Assembly (NCBI GenBank): GCA_964421785.1
Contig: CAYQZG010000031.1
Location: 1-31,360 of the forward strand
Direction: 5' to 3'
DNA length: 31,360 nucleotides
From: SKLM01 sp964421785
Lineage (GTDB): Bacteria; Chloroflexota; Anaerolineae; B4-G1
The notes below the pieces were generated by a model. The model saw only the letters and a program-made list of their open reading frames with translations. It had not been told where the DNA came from and did no database searches. Within the stretch, counting starts at the first letter, position 1; every line of letters begins with the position of its first letter. Shown piece by piece: positions 1 through 7,798 of this stretch. The translations under genes were made by a program, and so were the position numbers.

Positions 1-240
1 GTCCCCACCACGACGGAGCGCCAGCATCTTGCTGGCTACTTCGGGGGCGATCTGATGTCTTGTTGCATAGGCCGCCCCCCTGCTCTTAGCCCCCGTCTCG
101 GGGGCGGCTGGCCCACCATCCATCGGCTTCCCCTTCCCTATGGACAGCCTGGGCATCGACTTGAATATCTCTTGGTCCCAGAAGGCTGCACCCTGATAGA
201 CCTGAAACGATAGCCCTCACCGCGGTCGAACGCCAACGCT
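1..240 (-). pseudogene. Remnant of a second GH65 glycoside phosphorylase gene
   Basis: Read on the minus strand, 163-216 encodes GLSFQVYQGAAFWDQEIF. This is almost identical to residues 325-342 of the intact GH65 phosphorylase at 4096-6405, where only the F is C. At DNA level about 50 of 58 bases match between 163-220 and 5380-5437. In the same frame a TGA stop stands directly before GLSF, where the intact gene has an arginine codon, so the copy is interrupted. Downstream of the motif the frame stays open to the window edge but similarity becomes faint: only an RH...K pattern recalls the YRHDTLDGARQKA helix of the intact protein, and the LPMFIFTHPD stretch is missing. I read this as a decayed or internally deleted GH65 copy whose 3' part lies outside the window. 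Nothing else is seen in the first 266 bases. Confidence 0.6.
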
Positions 241-266
241 TCGCCGCTCAGTTTGCCGGCGCTACG

Positions 267-1505
267 TCAGCTCCTCATGTCGTGAAAGAGATTGAGATAG
301 TCGACCAGATGACGCGTGGTGAGGAAGTTCTGTCGCACGTGCTCTTTGGCTGCCTCCCCCATCTCCGCCGACTCGTCCGGATGCTCAAGCAAGTAAAGCG
401 TCTTCTCCGCGCACGCCTCAACCGAATCGACCAAAAAGCCGGTCTCGCCGTCGATGACCTGCAGCGGAATCCCTCCGGCGTCGCCACCGATCACCGGCTT
501 CCCCTTCCACAGCGCCTCCGTGACGACCAGGCCGAAGCCTTCCCGGGTCGACTTCTGAATCACAATGTCGCTGGCAGTCTGAAAGGCCCCCACTTCATAG
601 GCTCCCACACCGTGGAAGTTGTGGAGGATGTGAATATCGAAGTCCTCACCGGCGTGGCGGATGGTCTTATCGAGATAGTACCAGCCCTCCGGATCGTCGG
701 AGGCCATCGAGCCCACCAGAGCCAGCTGGACCTCCGGCATCTGCTCCTTCACGATGCGATAGGCGTCGATCACGCCCAAGGGGTCCTTCCAGGGATCGAA
801 GCGGCTGACCTGGGTGATGATCGGACGATCCAGATCGAGGCCGAAGTCGCCCACGACCCGTCGAGCCTCACCGAGGTCGATCGGGGCGTTCTTCGGCGAC
901 AGAGGATCGATGGTCGGCGTGACAATGGCCAGATGCTCGACATCCACCCCCGGCCCCACGTACTGCTCCATCGTGAAGATGGCAGCTTCATACTCATCAA
1001 TGTACGGGGCGAAGAAGTCCCAATAGGCCGGATTGGGATGGGAGGTGTCAATGTGACACCGCCACGCCCAGTGTTCGTCATCCGCCCTCCCGTGGTAGTG
1101 CAACAGGCCGGCCGGCTGCGGATCGTGGATAACGACGAAGTCGTAGGTCCCCTCAAACGCGTCGGCGTTCATCTCATTGTACTGCTGCCAAACATCCTTC
1201 ATCTCATCGGAGAACTCAATATCCATCCCCTGCAGTCCGTTGTGAGCGGCCTTCGTGACGTTGAAGAACTCATCGGCTCCCTCAATGACCTGCCACTCGG
1301 CATCGAGCCCCACGTCGACCATCAACGGCACCAACGTCTGCAGCATCTCCGCCACACCACCGCCATAGGCCGTGGCGTTGACATGCACCACGTGAGCGCC
1401 TTGAAGAGCCTCGGCCTTCTCTCTCACCTCCGAGATAACCTGATCGCCCACAACGCTGCGATAGTCGTTCAAGTGTTTCTCGTCCAATTCGACCTGTTCC
1501 AACAT
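267..1505 (-). CDS. treT: Trehalose synthase, glycosyltransferring type (TreT), GT4 family
   Basis: A 412-residue GT-B fold glycosyltransferase. The family transfers glucose from NDP-glucose to glucose to make trehalose and runs reversibly, so it can also cleave trehalose to NDP-glucose and glucose. Visible signs: N-terminal NATAYGGGVAEML loop typical of TreT; VIHDPQPAG in the first domain; SRFDPWKDP at the start of the second; and the C-terminal EGFGLVVTE, the E-x7-E nucleotide-sugar motif. The upstream ATG at 1517 is rejected because its codons overlap the ribosome binding site GGAGGG; the ATG at 1505 sits 4-5 bases after that site. It is the last intact gene of the minus-strand sugar cluster, about 90 bases behind the GH1 gene. 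Related trehalose-like donors and acceptors cannot be excluded. Confidence 0.85.
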   Translation of the reverse strand: MLEQVELDEKHLNDYRSVVGDQVISEVREKAEALQGAHVVHVNATAYGGGVAEMLQTLVPLMVDVGLDAEWQVIEGADEFFNVTKAAHNGLQGMDIEFSDEMKDVWQQYNEMNADAFEGTYDFVVIHDPQPAGLLHYHGRADDEHWAWRCHIDTSHPNPAYWDFFAPYIDEYEAAIFTMEQYVGPGVDVEHLAIVTPTIDPLSPKNAPIDLGEARRVVGDFGLDLDRPIITQVSRFDPWKDPLGVIDAYRIVKEQMPEVQLALVGSMASDDPEGWYYLDKTIRHAGEDFDIHILHNFHGVGAYEVGAFQTASDIVIQKSTREGFGLVVTEALWKGKPVIGGDAGGIPLQVIDGETGFLVDSVEACAEKTLYLLEHPDESAEMGEAAKEHVRQNFLTTRHLVDYLNLFHDMRS

Positions 1506-1595
1506 AGTTCCCTCCATACCTGCTATCGGAATTCCAGATGGATCAAGACAATGACGACGTCCTTTCCCAACAACGGTAAGGGGCCTCGGACGACG

Positions 1596-2945
1596 CTACA
1601 CAGTGATCGCGTTTTGAGCGATCACGCCGCTGTACCAGCGTGCGCTCTGCTTAGGCGTGCGCTCCAGCGTCTCGTAGTCCACGCGCACGATCCCGAAACG
1701 TGGGCCGTACCCTACTGCCCACTCGAAATTGTCCATCAAGCTCCAGACGAAGTAGCCGCGCACGTCGGCGCCCGCCTCAATGGCCTCGTGGATGGCGCGA
1801 AGGTGACCGCGCAGGAAGCTCACGCGGCTCCAGTCGGCCACGAAGCCATTCTCGTCCGGCTCATCGGGGAAGGCGCAGCCGTTCTCGGTGATGTAGACAG
1901 TCGGATTGCCGTAGGTTTCCACCACATCGAGCAGAACGGCCTTCAGCCCCGACGGGTTGATGCCCCACCCCGTCTCGGTCAGGCCCAAGCCCGGCGCGGA
2001 CACCGGCTCCGACCGGGTCTTGAGCGGGGCGCCATCAATGGCGAAGGAGATCTTGTGAGTCTTGTAGTAGTTAACGCCCAAGAAATCGATGGGCTGGCCA
2101 ATGATGTCCAGGTCCGCACCTGCAATCTGGGGCCGCTGAGGGCCGATCCAGTTGAACAGCGCCTCCGGATATCGCTTCTTGAAGATGGGGTCTAGAAACT
2201 GCACGATGTCCTGTTCATAAGCGCGCTGGCAGGCCGCCACGTCCTCCTCCCGCTCGCTGGCCGGGACGAAGTGCGCCAGATCGTGCACCACGCCGATCTC
2301 GCCCTGGCAACCACTCTGGCGGAAGACCTGCACCGCCTTCCCGTGGGCCAGCAGCATATGATGAACAGCCTGATAGGCCTGGGTGTAATCACAAATGCCC
2401 GGTGCGTGGAGGCCATTGCCGTAGCCGAGGAAGGCCGCCACCCTGGGCTCGTTCTGAGTGATCCAGCGGTGCACCCGGTCGCTAAGACGCTCGAAGATGA
2501 CCTGGACGTACTCCGCGAACCAATCGGCGCTCTCGCGATTGGGCCAGCCGCCCGCATCCTGCAGCGCCTGGGGAAGATCCCAGTGAAAGAGATTGATCGT
2601 AGGTGAGATGCCCGCCGACAGGAGCTCGTCAACGAGCCGATCGTAGAAATCCAGGCCTTTCTCGTTGACCCTGTCTCGTCCCTCTGGCAAGACTCGGGAC
2701 CAGGAAACGGAGAAGCGATAGGTCTTGAGGCCGAGGGACCGCATCAACGCGACATCCTGCGGCATACGATGATAATGATCGCATGCCACGTCCCCTGTGG
2801 CACCGCCAACGACGTGGTAGGGGGTGTGGACGAACCGGTCCCAGATGCTCTCGCCCTTACCGTCCTCGTCCCATGCTCCCTCGATCTGGTACGCCGACGT
2901 CGCCGCACCCCACACGAAGTCCTTGGGAAACTCTCTCTTGCTCAT
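1596..2945 (-). CDS. GH1 beta-glucosidase
   Basis: A 449-residue glycoside hydrolase family 1 enzyme of normal length, cytoplasmic, with no signal peptide. It opens with FVWGAATSAYQIEGA, the GH1 N-terminal signature. The acid/base glutamate is E166 in ITQNEP (usually TLNEP; the Q is a small deviation) and the nucleophile is E354 in YITENG. C-terminal WSLMDNFEWAVGYGPRFG matches the family's aglycone and substrate pocket. Expected reaction: hydrolysis of terminal beta-glucosides or beta-galactosides with retention. The GTG at 2963 is rejected because AGGAGG lies inside that extension, 6 bases before the ATG used here. It stands in a cluster otherwise aimed at alpha-glucosides, so it may serve a second oligosaccharide class. 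Substrate preference is not readable from the sequence. Confidence 0.92.
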   Translation of the reverse strand: MSKREFPKDFVWGAATSAYQIEGAWDEDGKGESIWDRFVHTPYHVVGGATGDVACDHYHRMPQDVALMRSLGLKTYRFSVSWSRVLPEGRDRVNEKGLDFYDRLVDELLSAGISPTINLFHWDLPQALQDAGGWPNRESADWFAEYVQVIFERLSDRVHRWITQNEPRVAAFLGYGNGLHAPGICDYTQAYQAVHHMLLAHGKAVQVFRQSGCQGEIGVVHDLAHFVPASEREEDVAACQRAYEQDIVQFLDPIFKKRYPEALFNWIGPQRPQIAGADLDIIGQPIDFLGVNYYKTHKISFAIDGAPLKTRSEPVSAPGLGLTETGWGINPSGLKAVLLDVVETYGNPTVYITENGCAFPDEPDENGFVADWSRVSFLRGHLRAIHEAIEAGADVRGYFVWSLMDNFEWAVGYGPRFGIVRVDYETLERTPKQSARWYSGVIAQNAITV

Positions 2946-3223
2946 CGTATGCCTCCTGGTCACCGCTTTGTAAGGTCTGGTACTGGGGTTTCACGTCCGT
3001 TTCCGGTCGATGATCCCGAATCTGGCAACATCATGGCAGGCCAGCGCCCATCCATTCATCTGCTTCTACTGGGTCGCCAAATCCCGCAGTAGGACGACGT
3101 CAGGGCCTCGTCACGGACGAAGAACTCGATCACCGAATCCAGGCCAAACAAGACGAGTCGCCTCGGCAGCGGCTCGTCACGCCGTCGTTCTCGACTGAGC
3201 GGCCTTGTGTCTCGCTTGTCTCT
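2946..3223 (-). other. Intergenic stretch with a possible cation-efflux gene scrap
   Basis: About 280 bases between the AIM24-family gene and the GH1 gene, with no credible complete gene. On the minus strand near 3100-3160 one short frame reads LVLFGLDSVIEFF. This recalls the GLDSxIE segment of cation diffusion facilitator transporters, but the frame soon ends in a stop. It may be a gene scrap or chance. I see no convincing promoter or terminator. Confidence 0.2.
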
Positions 3224-3898
3224 CTATGACGTCGAGATATAGCGGTTCAGCTTAGCAGCCAGATTAGGCAGCGGCAGGGATTGGAGCCACACCTTGCCTG
3301 GGCCGGTCAGCTTCGCCAGGAATAACCCCTCACCACCGAGCAGCATGTTCCGCACGCCCTTGACGCGGGTGATGCTGAAGTCGACGCTCGGCTCGAACAG
3401 AGCAATGTGGCCTGGATCTACGCTGAGCACCGCTCCTGACGCAATCGTCGTCTCATGGGCCTCACCAGCGATCTCGAAGAAGACGTGACCCGGCCCCGTC
3501 ACCTTCTGCAGGAAGAAGCCCTCACCCCCGAACAGTCCAGCCCCGAAGCGCTTATGAAAATGCATTGACAGGTCGACGCTGTCCTCAGCGCACATGAAGG
3601 CATCTCGTTGGCACAACATAGCCTGACCGGGTTGGAGCTCCATCGACAGCACCCGACCGGGGGCCTCCGGCGTGAAGGCGATCTTGCCGCCACCTCTCTT
3701 AGCCGTGTAGGTGGTCATGAAGAGAGACTCACCGGATACCATGCGGCCCAGCCCTTTCATCAGGCCACCTCTGGCACTGGTATCCATGTCCACGTTGGTG
3801 AGCCAGGCCATGCCTCCCCGCTCGGTGTACATCGCCTCGCCCGCGTCCAGCTCTACCAACAACGCCTGCATCGAGCTACCTTCAACTGTGAACCTCAT
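3224..3898 (-). CDS. AIM24/TIGR00266 family protein
   Basis: A 224-residue protein of the AIM24 family, made of repeated beta strands (two related jelly-roll-like halves). Typical family phrases are visible: GEAMYTERGGMAWLT near the N-terminus, RGGGKIAFTPEAPGRVLSMEL in two parts around residues 68-88, FLQKVTGPGHVFFEIAG near 150, and GLFLAKLTGPGKVWLQSLP near the end. Bacterial members have no established biochemical role; the yeast relative acts in mitochondrial inner-membrane organisation. No signal peptide or membrane segment. Start ATG at 3898 follows AGGAGGT with 4 bases between. It lies between the GH65 and GH1 genes with about 200 bases upstream, so it may have its own promoter. The link to sugar metabolism is by position only. 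Confidence 0.85.
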   Translation of the reverse strand: MRFTVEGSSMQALLVELDAGEAMYTERGGMAWLTNVDMDTSARGGLMKGLGRMVSGESLFMTTYTAKRGGGKIAFTPEAPGRVLSMELQPGQAMLCQRDAFMCAEDSVDLSMHFHKRFGAGLFGGEGFFLQKVTGPGHVFFEIAGEAHETTIASGAVLSVDPGHIALFEPSVDFSITRVKGVRNMLLGGEGLFLAKLTGPGKVWLQSLPLPNLAAKLNRYISTS

Positions 3899-3996
3899 CT
3901 TACCTCCTATTGCATCATCTATCTAGCACCGTCTGTCATGGTCGAGCCTTGGATGCGACGGCCTTGAGCCCGACCGTATCCCACGTCGGCGCAGCC

Positions 3997-4002
3997 ATTC
4001 TA
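3997..4002 (-). promoter_or_regulatory. Possible extended -10 element upstream of the AIM24-family gene
   Basis: On the minus strand this reads TGCTAGAAT, an extended -10 (TGn-TAGAAT), about 100 bases before the AIM24-family start. No good -35 hexamer is seen 16-18 bases upstream. The surrounding 3899-4095 has no gene and only a short hairpin, TGCAC/GTGCA, near 4050. Confidence 0.25.
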
Positions 4003-4095
4003 GCAGCCCGCGCCCAGCCGACCACATCGCGCATTGCCCACTCTATCAGGTGCACTCGTGGTGCATCCCGTGCCCTCTACCTCCCCTCGTCCGGG

Positions 4096-6405
4096 TCATG
4101 TCGACACCCTCTCTCTCCCACCGGGATCGAGTGTTATCGTCCGCTCCCCGATGCGCACCACAACAGGCGCCTCGTTCTCAGCGGCTGATTCGAGCCACAG
4201 GTCCTCGCGCGTTAATCGGACGTTCAGATGATTGCCGCGCACCATCAAGGTGAACGATAGACCATCCCACTGCCGCGGCAAGGCTGGCGCGAATCGAATG
4301 CCCTCCTCATCGATGCCGAAGCCAGCGAACCCCTCCACGATCATCTGCCAAATCGCTCCGCAAGCAGCCGTGTGGATGCCGCCCAGGAACGTCCCTCCGC
4401 TCATCACTTTAGTGCTGGCATTGTAAAGATCGATGGTGGCCGCGTTCATGAAGTAATCGTAGGCTTGTTCAGCGTAGCCCACCTTGCTCGCGACCACGGC
4501 GTGGACCGATGGGCTCAGGGAGGACCCGTGCTCCGTTCGCGGCTCGTAGTAGTCGTAGTTGGCGCGCATCACGTCCGTAGAGAAGATATCCTGAAGCACG
4601 AATAGCTGCAGGATGTCGGCCTGCTTCAGGACCTGTGTCTCGACAGCAATGCCGTTGGGCCACCCCCAGTACTCCTCGGGGTGGATCAGCCGCTCGCGCA
4701 GCTCATCGGGTCGAATGTCCTCAAGCTCGAAGTAGCCGTCAAACTGCTCGATAAGCCCTGTGTCGGGATCGGGCTGAGGACGATAGATCAAGGTGACCAC
4801 GTCCCGCCAGCTCTCGACATCTTCCTCGCTCAAACCGAGTCGCTCCTCCAGCGCTGCCAGTTCGCCTGGTGCCTCCTCCCGCATCCTCTCGTGGATAGTC
4901 ACGGCCTTGTCGAGAGCGAAGCGAGCCTGGTAATTGGTGAACGCGCTGTTGTCCACGTTCTCGTGGTATTCGTCAGGGCCAAGGAGGCGGATGAACTCAT
5001 AGTGGTTCTTGTCCTTCTTGAAGTAGACGTGCGACACCAGGAACCGCGCCACCTCGAAAGCGATCTCCGCGCCGTAGTCAACCACGAAGTCCCAATCGCC
5101 GGTCGCGACGTAGTACTGCCAGACCGCATAGACGATGTCGGGGGAGATGTGGATCTGCCAGTCGTTGAAGTGATTGCGGATCCGTCTCCCCGTCAGCACG
5201 TCCGTGAAGAAGTAGTCCGGAAAGAGCTCCTCACCGGTCTTGCCGCTGGTCCAGGCATAGAAGGCCCCGTCGTACCCTAGCCGTCGCGCCTTCTGGCGCG
5301 CCCCGTCCAGCGTATCGTGGCGATACGCCAGAATGTTTCGGGCGATGTCGGGATGGGTGAAGATGAACATCGGCAGATTGAAGATCTCCTGGTCCCAGAA
5401 CGCCGCGCCCTGATAGACCTGACACGAAAGCCCTCTCGCGCCGATCGGCAGTCGGGCATGTGCCGGCGTGGCGATGACATTATGATAGATGTTGAAGCGC
5501 GTGATGGTCTGGGCCTCTAGGTCCCCGTCGATCTGGATATCGCTTCGCGCCCAGATGGCATCCCAGCGGGCCTGATGCGCCGCCCAGAGCGTCGCGCGAC
5601 CAGCCTGCAGAGCGTTCCGGGCATCTTCCAGGGCCTGCTGACGCGGATCAGGGACGTCATTGCTGGTGACGATCGCCACCGCTTTCTCCACCGTCACCTC
5701 GTCGCCAGCCGCCAATCGGAACGTCATCTCGCGCAATAAACGCTTCGGCTCCCTTGTGACCGTCGCCGATGTCGGGCGTGCTCCCTCGATGGTCATCCCC
5801 TCCACCACGTCGATCCGAATGCCAAACTCCCCGGTGACCGTCTCCATACCAATGAGGTCACCGTGGGTGAATGATTCATACGTCTCGAAATGCTCACCGC
5901 TCAGGTTCCACACGCGTCCATCAATCCCCGTCACCAGCGTGATATCAGCGTCCTGCTCCGGACGGAAGCTGTACCGCATGACGATCAAGTGCAAGTTGTC
6001 GCAGCTGGCGAACTTCTCCACCGCCACCTTCACCCGCTGCCCCCTGGCGCCTCGCCACTCGTGCGATCGAGCGTAGCGCCCGTAGCGCAGCTCGAGACGC
6101 CGCTCGTAGTCGAGCGACTCACCCGCGAAGGCGGACATCCGCTCACCGTCGATGAACAGCTGGGTGAACAGCCCATTGGGCACGTTGCACAGCTCACGAC
6201 GCCCGCCGTCCGCCCCATCGTACGTGTCGCTCACGATGCATGCCACGTAGCGATCCGCCCCCCATTCGGCAAAGGTGCCGCGGTAGCCGAGGTAGCCGTT
6301 ACCGATCATAAAATTGCTGCCCGTTGTGACCAGCTGATCGGCCAGAAAGACCGTCTCCTTGATCTCCCATCCAGTCTCGGTGTACAGGTTATTGCGCAAT
6401 TCCAT
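4096..6405 (-). CDS. GH65 disaccharide phosphorylase (kojibiose/trehalose/maltose phosphorylase family)
   Basis: A 769-residue cytoplasmic GH65 enzyme of normal family length. It splits an alpha-linked diglucoside with phosphate, inverting the anomer to give beta-glucose 1-phosphate and glucose. Order of parts: N-terminal beta-sandwich domain (about 1-260, starting with GSNFMIGNGYLGYRGTFAEW), linker, then an (alpha/alpha)6 barrel. The barrel contains CQVYQGAAFWDQEIF (328-342) and GPDEYHE (476-482), which carries the general-acid glutamate, and ends in a small beta domain. Start ATG at 6405 follows GGGAG, and the gene begins 11 bases after the pgmB stop, so the two are translationally close. 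This pairing strongly supports beta-glucose 1-phosphate as the product. Which diglucoside is used (trehalose, kojibiose, nigerose or maltose) cannot be told; TreT next door favours trehalose. Confidence 0.9.
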   Translation of the reverse strand: MELRNNLYTETGWEIKETVFLADQLVTTGSNFMIGNGYLGYRGTFAEWGADRYVACIVSDTYDGADGGRRELCNVPNGLFTQLFIDGERMSAFAGESLDYERRLELRYGRYARSHEWRGARGQRVKVAVEKFASCDNLHLIVMRYSFRPEQDADITLVTGIDGRVWNLSGEHFETYESFTHGDLIGMETVTGEFGIRIDVVEGMTIEGARPTSATVTREPKRLLREMTFRLAAGDEVTVEKAVAIVTSNDVPDPRQQALEDARNALQAGRATLWAAHQARWDAIWARSDIQIDGDLEAQTITRFNIYHNVIATPAHARLPIGARGLSCQVYQGAAFWDQEIFNLPMFIFTHPDIARNILAYRHDTLDGARQKARRLGYDGAFYAWTSGKTGEELFPDYFFTDVLTGRRIRNHFNDWQIHISPDIVYAVWQYYVATGDWDFVVDYGAEIAFEVARFLVSHVYFKKDKNHYEFIRLLGPDEYHENVDNSAFTNYQARFALDKAVTIHERMREEAPGELAALEERLGLSEEDVESWRDVVTLIYRPQPDPDTGLIEQFDGYFELEDIRPDELRERLIHPEEYWGWPNGIAVETQVLKQADILQLFVLQDIFSTDVMRANYDYYEPRTEHGSSLSPSVHAVVASKVGYAEQAYDYFMNAATIDLYNASTKVMSGGTFLGGIHTAACGAIWQMIVEGFAGFGIDEEGIRFAPALPRQWDGLSFTLMVRGNHLNVRLTREDLWLESAAENEAPVVVRIGERTITLDPGGRERVST

Positions 6406-6416
6406 CGTCCGGCTCC

Positions 6417-7079
6417 CTAAGCTAAGATCTCGTCCAGATCGATATCGGCGGTGGTATCGTAGCGGAAATGTGGGTTGACGGAGGACCGCACGCCGACCCG
6501 CTCCTCCGGGCCAACGCCAATGGCGATCATCCCGGCCGTTAGCGCAGCCTGGACACCGGACTCCGCATCCTCCACAACGGCGCAGTTCGCCACCGGGACG
6601 CCCACCTGTCCGGCCGCGTGGACGAAGATGTCGGGAGCCGGCTTCGGCCGGACGACGCTGTGCCCGTCGGCGATGCCATCGAACTGATCGGTGATATGCA
6701 GCTTCGCCAGGACGGTCCGCGTGTTCCTGCTGGCGGACCCAACAGCGACCTTGAGCCCGCGGCCCTTGAGCTCCTCGATCAACTCGCGAGCGCCGGGCAG
6801 GAAGTCGTCCTCCGTGATGGTCTCCAGCAGCGCCTGGTAGTAGCCGTTCTTACGAGCCATCATCTCCTGCATTTGATCCTCGGTGTAATCGGAGACGTGC
6901 TCGCCCAGCAGCAGCTCAAGCGACCTGCGCCGCGAGACGCCGCGGAGCTGCTCATTGTCCTCGCGAGTGAAGGGGATACCCTCCTCGTCCGCCAATCGTT
7001 TCCAACCCTGGAAGTGATATCTGGCGGTATCGGTGATCACGCCATCGAGATCCAGGATGAAGGCTTTCAATTGCACCAT
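6417..7079 (-). CDS. pgmB: Beta-phosphoglucomutase
   Basis: A 220-residue HAD-superfamily mutase converting beta-glucose 1-phosphate to glucose 6-phosphate via beta-glucose 1,6-bisphosphate. Seen: FILDLDGVITDTA near the N-terminus (nucleophile Asp and acid/base Asp of DxD), the cap segment LRGVSRRRSLELLL characteristic of beta-PGM, motif II VGSAS, the motif III lysine in RPKPAPDIF, and motif IV VVEDAESGVQAA. Start chosen at 7079 because AAAGGAG stands 5 bases before this ATG; the GTG at 7085 overlaps the ribosome binding site. It is directly followed by the GH65 phosphorylase, whose product it would use, linking the cluster to glycolysis. Confidence 0.95.
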   Translation of the reverse strand: MVQLKAFILDLDGVITDTARYHFQGWKRLADEEGIPFTREDNEQLRGVSRRRSLELLLGEHVSDYTEDQMQEMMARKNGYYQALLETITEDDFLPGARELIEELKGRGLKVAVGSASRNTRTVLAKLHITDQFDGIADGHSVVRPKPAPDIFVHAAGQVGVPVANCAVVEDAESGVQAALTAGMIAIGVGPEERVGVRSSVNPHFRYDTTADIDLDEILA

Positions 7080-7095
7080 AGTCACTCCTTTACGG

Positions 7096-7147
7096 TCAAG
7101 AAGCAGTTCTCCGACCAGTTCGCCAGCGTGGGCACCTCAAGAAGCAG
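7096..7147. repeat. Direct repeat pair upstream of pgmB
   Basis: The 11-base unit tcaagaagcag occurs at 7096-7106 and again at 7137-7147, 41 bases apart, in the gap between pgmB and the membrane protein gene. It may be a small tandem-duplication scar or a protein-binding pair; nothing decides between them. Confidence 0.3.
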
Positions 7148-7168
7148 GCATCGCTGGTTCGCGACCCG

Positions 7169-7678
7169 TCAAGCTGCCTCTGTGTCGTCTTCTGTCGCCG
7201 AATAGCGCAGCAAGGACTCCAGGGCGAGGCCGGTGGCAGCGCCGACGATCGATCCCACCAGCGGTTCCCCCAGGACGCCCGTCATGCCCACGGCGGAGCT
7301 CAAAGCACTCAAGACGATCCACCACCAAGACCGAACTAGGTGAGGTCGCAAGACCAACCATTGGGCCAGCCCCAGAGACGCCCCCAATGTACCGCCAACC
7401 AGGACCAGATCCTGGGGCGCGAACACCACGGCAACCAATCCGCGCCCGGCCGCCCAGCCCAACGCGCTGGCCAGGATCCACCATTCAGCGCGTTCAATCT
7501 GGTTGCGCAAGACCATCCACTGGGCAAGCCCAACGGGCAGCCCGATCACGAATTCAGTCAAGTATCCACTTAGCGCCCAGCCCACAGCCCAGCCCAGCGT
7601 GGTCGCCAGGACCCATTTGACCCACAGCGTCCAGTCGAAATCGGGCCTGTGCCAGGGCGTCCTTTCCTCAGACATCAT
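7169..7678 (-). CDS. Small multi-pass membrane protein, function unknown
   Basis: A 169-residue integral membrane protein with four or five hydrophobic helices (about residues 18-40, 42-60, 66-85, 90-108 and 117-150), rich in Gly, Ala and Trp. A short motif repeats: GLAQWMVLRNQ near 50 and GLAQWLVLRPH near 103, suggesting an internal duplication of a two-helix unit. Tails are charged (N-terminal SEERTPWHRPDFDW, C-terminal ATEDDTEAA). I do not recognise a named family. It starts with ATG ATG after a G-rich run that can serve as a weak ribosome binding site. It lies between the transporter permease and pgmB in the same direction, so it is probably in the same transcript; a role tied to the transporter is conjecture. 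Confidence 0.7.
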   Translation of the reverse strand: MMSEERTPWHRPDFDWTLWVKWVLATTLGWAVGWALSGYLTEFVIGLPVGLAQWMVLRNQIERAEWWILASALGWAAGRGLVAVVFAPQDLVLVGGTLGASLGLAQWLVLRPHLVRSWWWIVLSALSSAVGMTGVLGEPLVGSIVGAATGLALESLLRYSATEDDTEAA

Positions 7679-7687
7679 CCCCCATCA

Positions 7688-7736
7688 GAAACAGGGCAAC
7701 GATCCAGGAGGTTGGCCCTGGCGGTTGCCCTGTTTC
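7688..7736 (-). terminator. Intercistronic hairpin after the AglG-type permease gene
   Basis: Perfect 13-base inverted repeat gaaacagggcaac (7688-7700) and gttgccctgtttc (7724-7736), with an inner ccagg/cctgg stem in the loop. There is no T-run after it on the minus strand, so it is more likely a partial terminator or RNA-stability hairpin than a full intrinsic terminator. It separates the transporter genes from the membrane protein, pgmB and GH65 genes. Confidence 0.6.
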
Positions 7737-7798
7737 GAACCCGCGCACCACCCGCGGTCCGCTTCGTCGTATCTCCGATACAAGCGTATCTGATCCGG

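Noticed and set aside
1603..1625. 8-base inverted repeat at the end of the GH1 gene
   Set aside because: It lies inside the coding sequence and has no T-run on the minus strand, so I do not call a terminator.
282..2195. Long plus-strand open frame across treT and the GH1 gene
   Set aside because: It is the opposite-strand shadow of two well-recognised minus-strand genes, with unnatural composition and no ribosome binding site.
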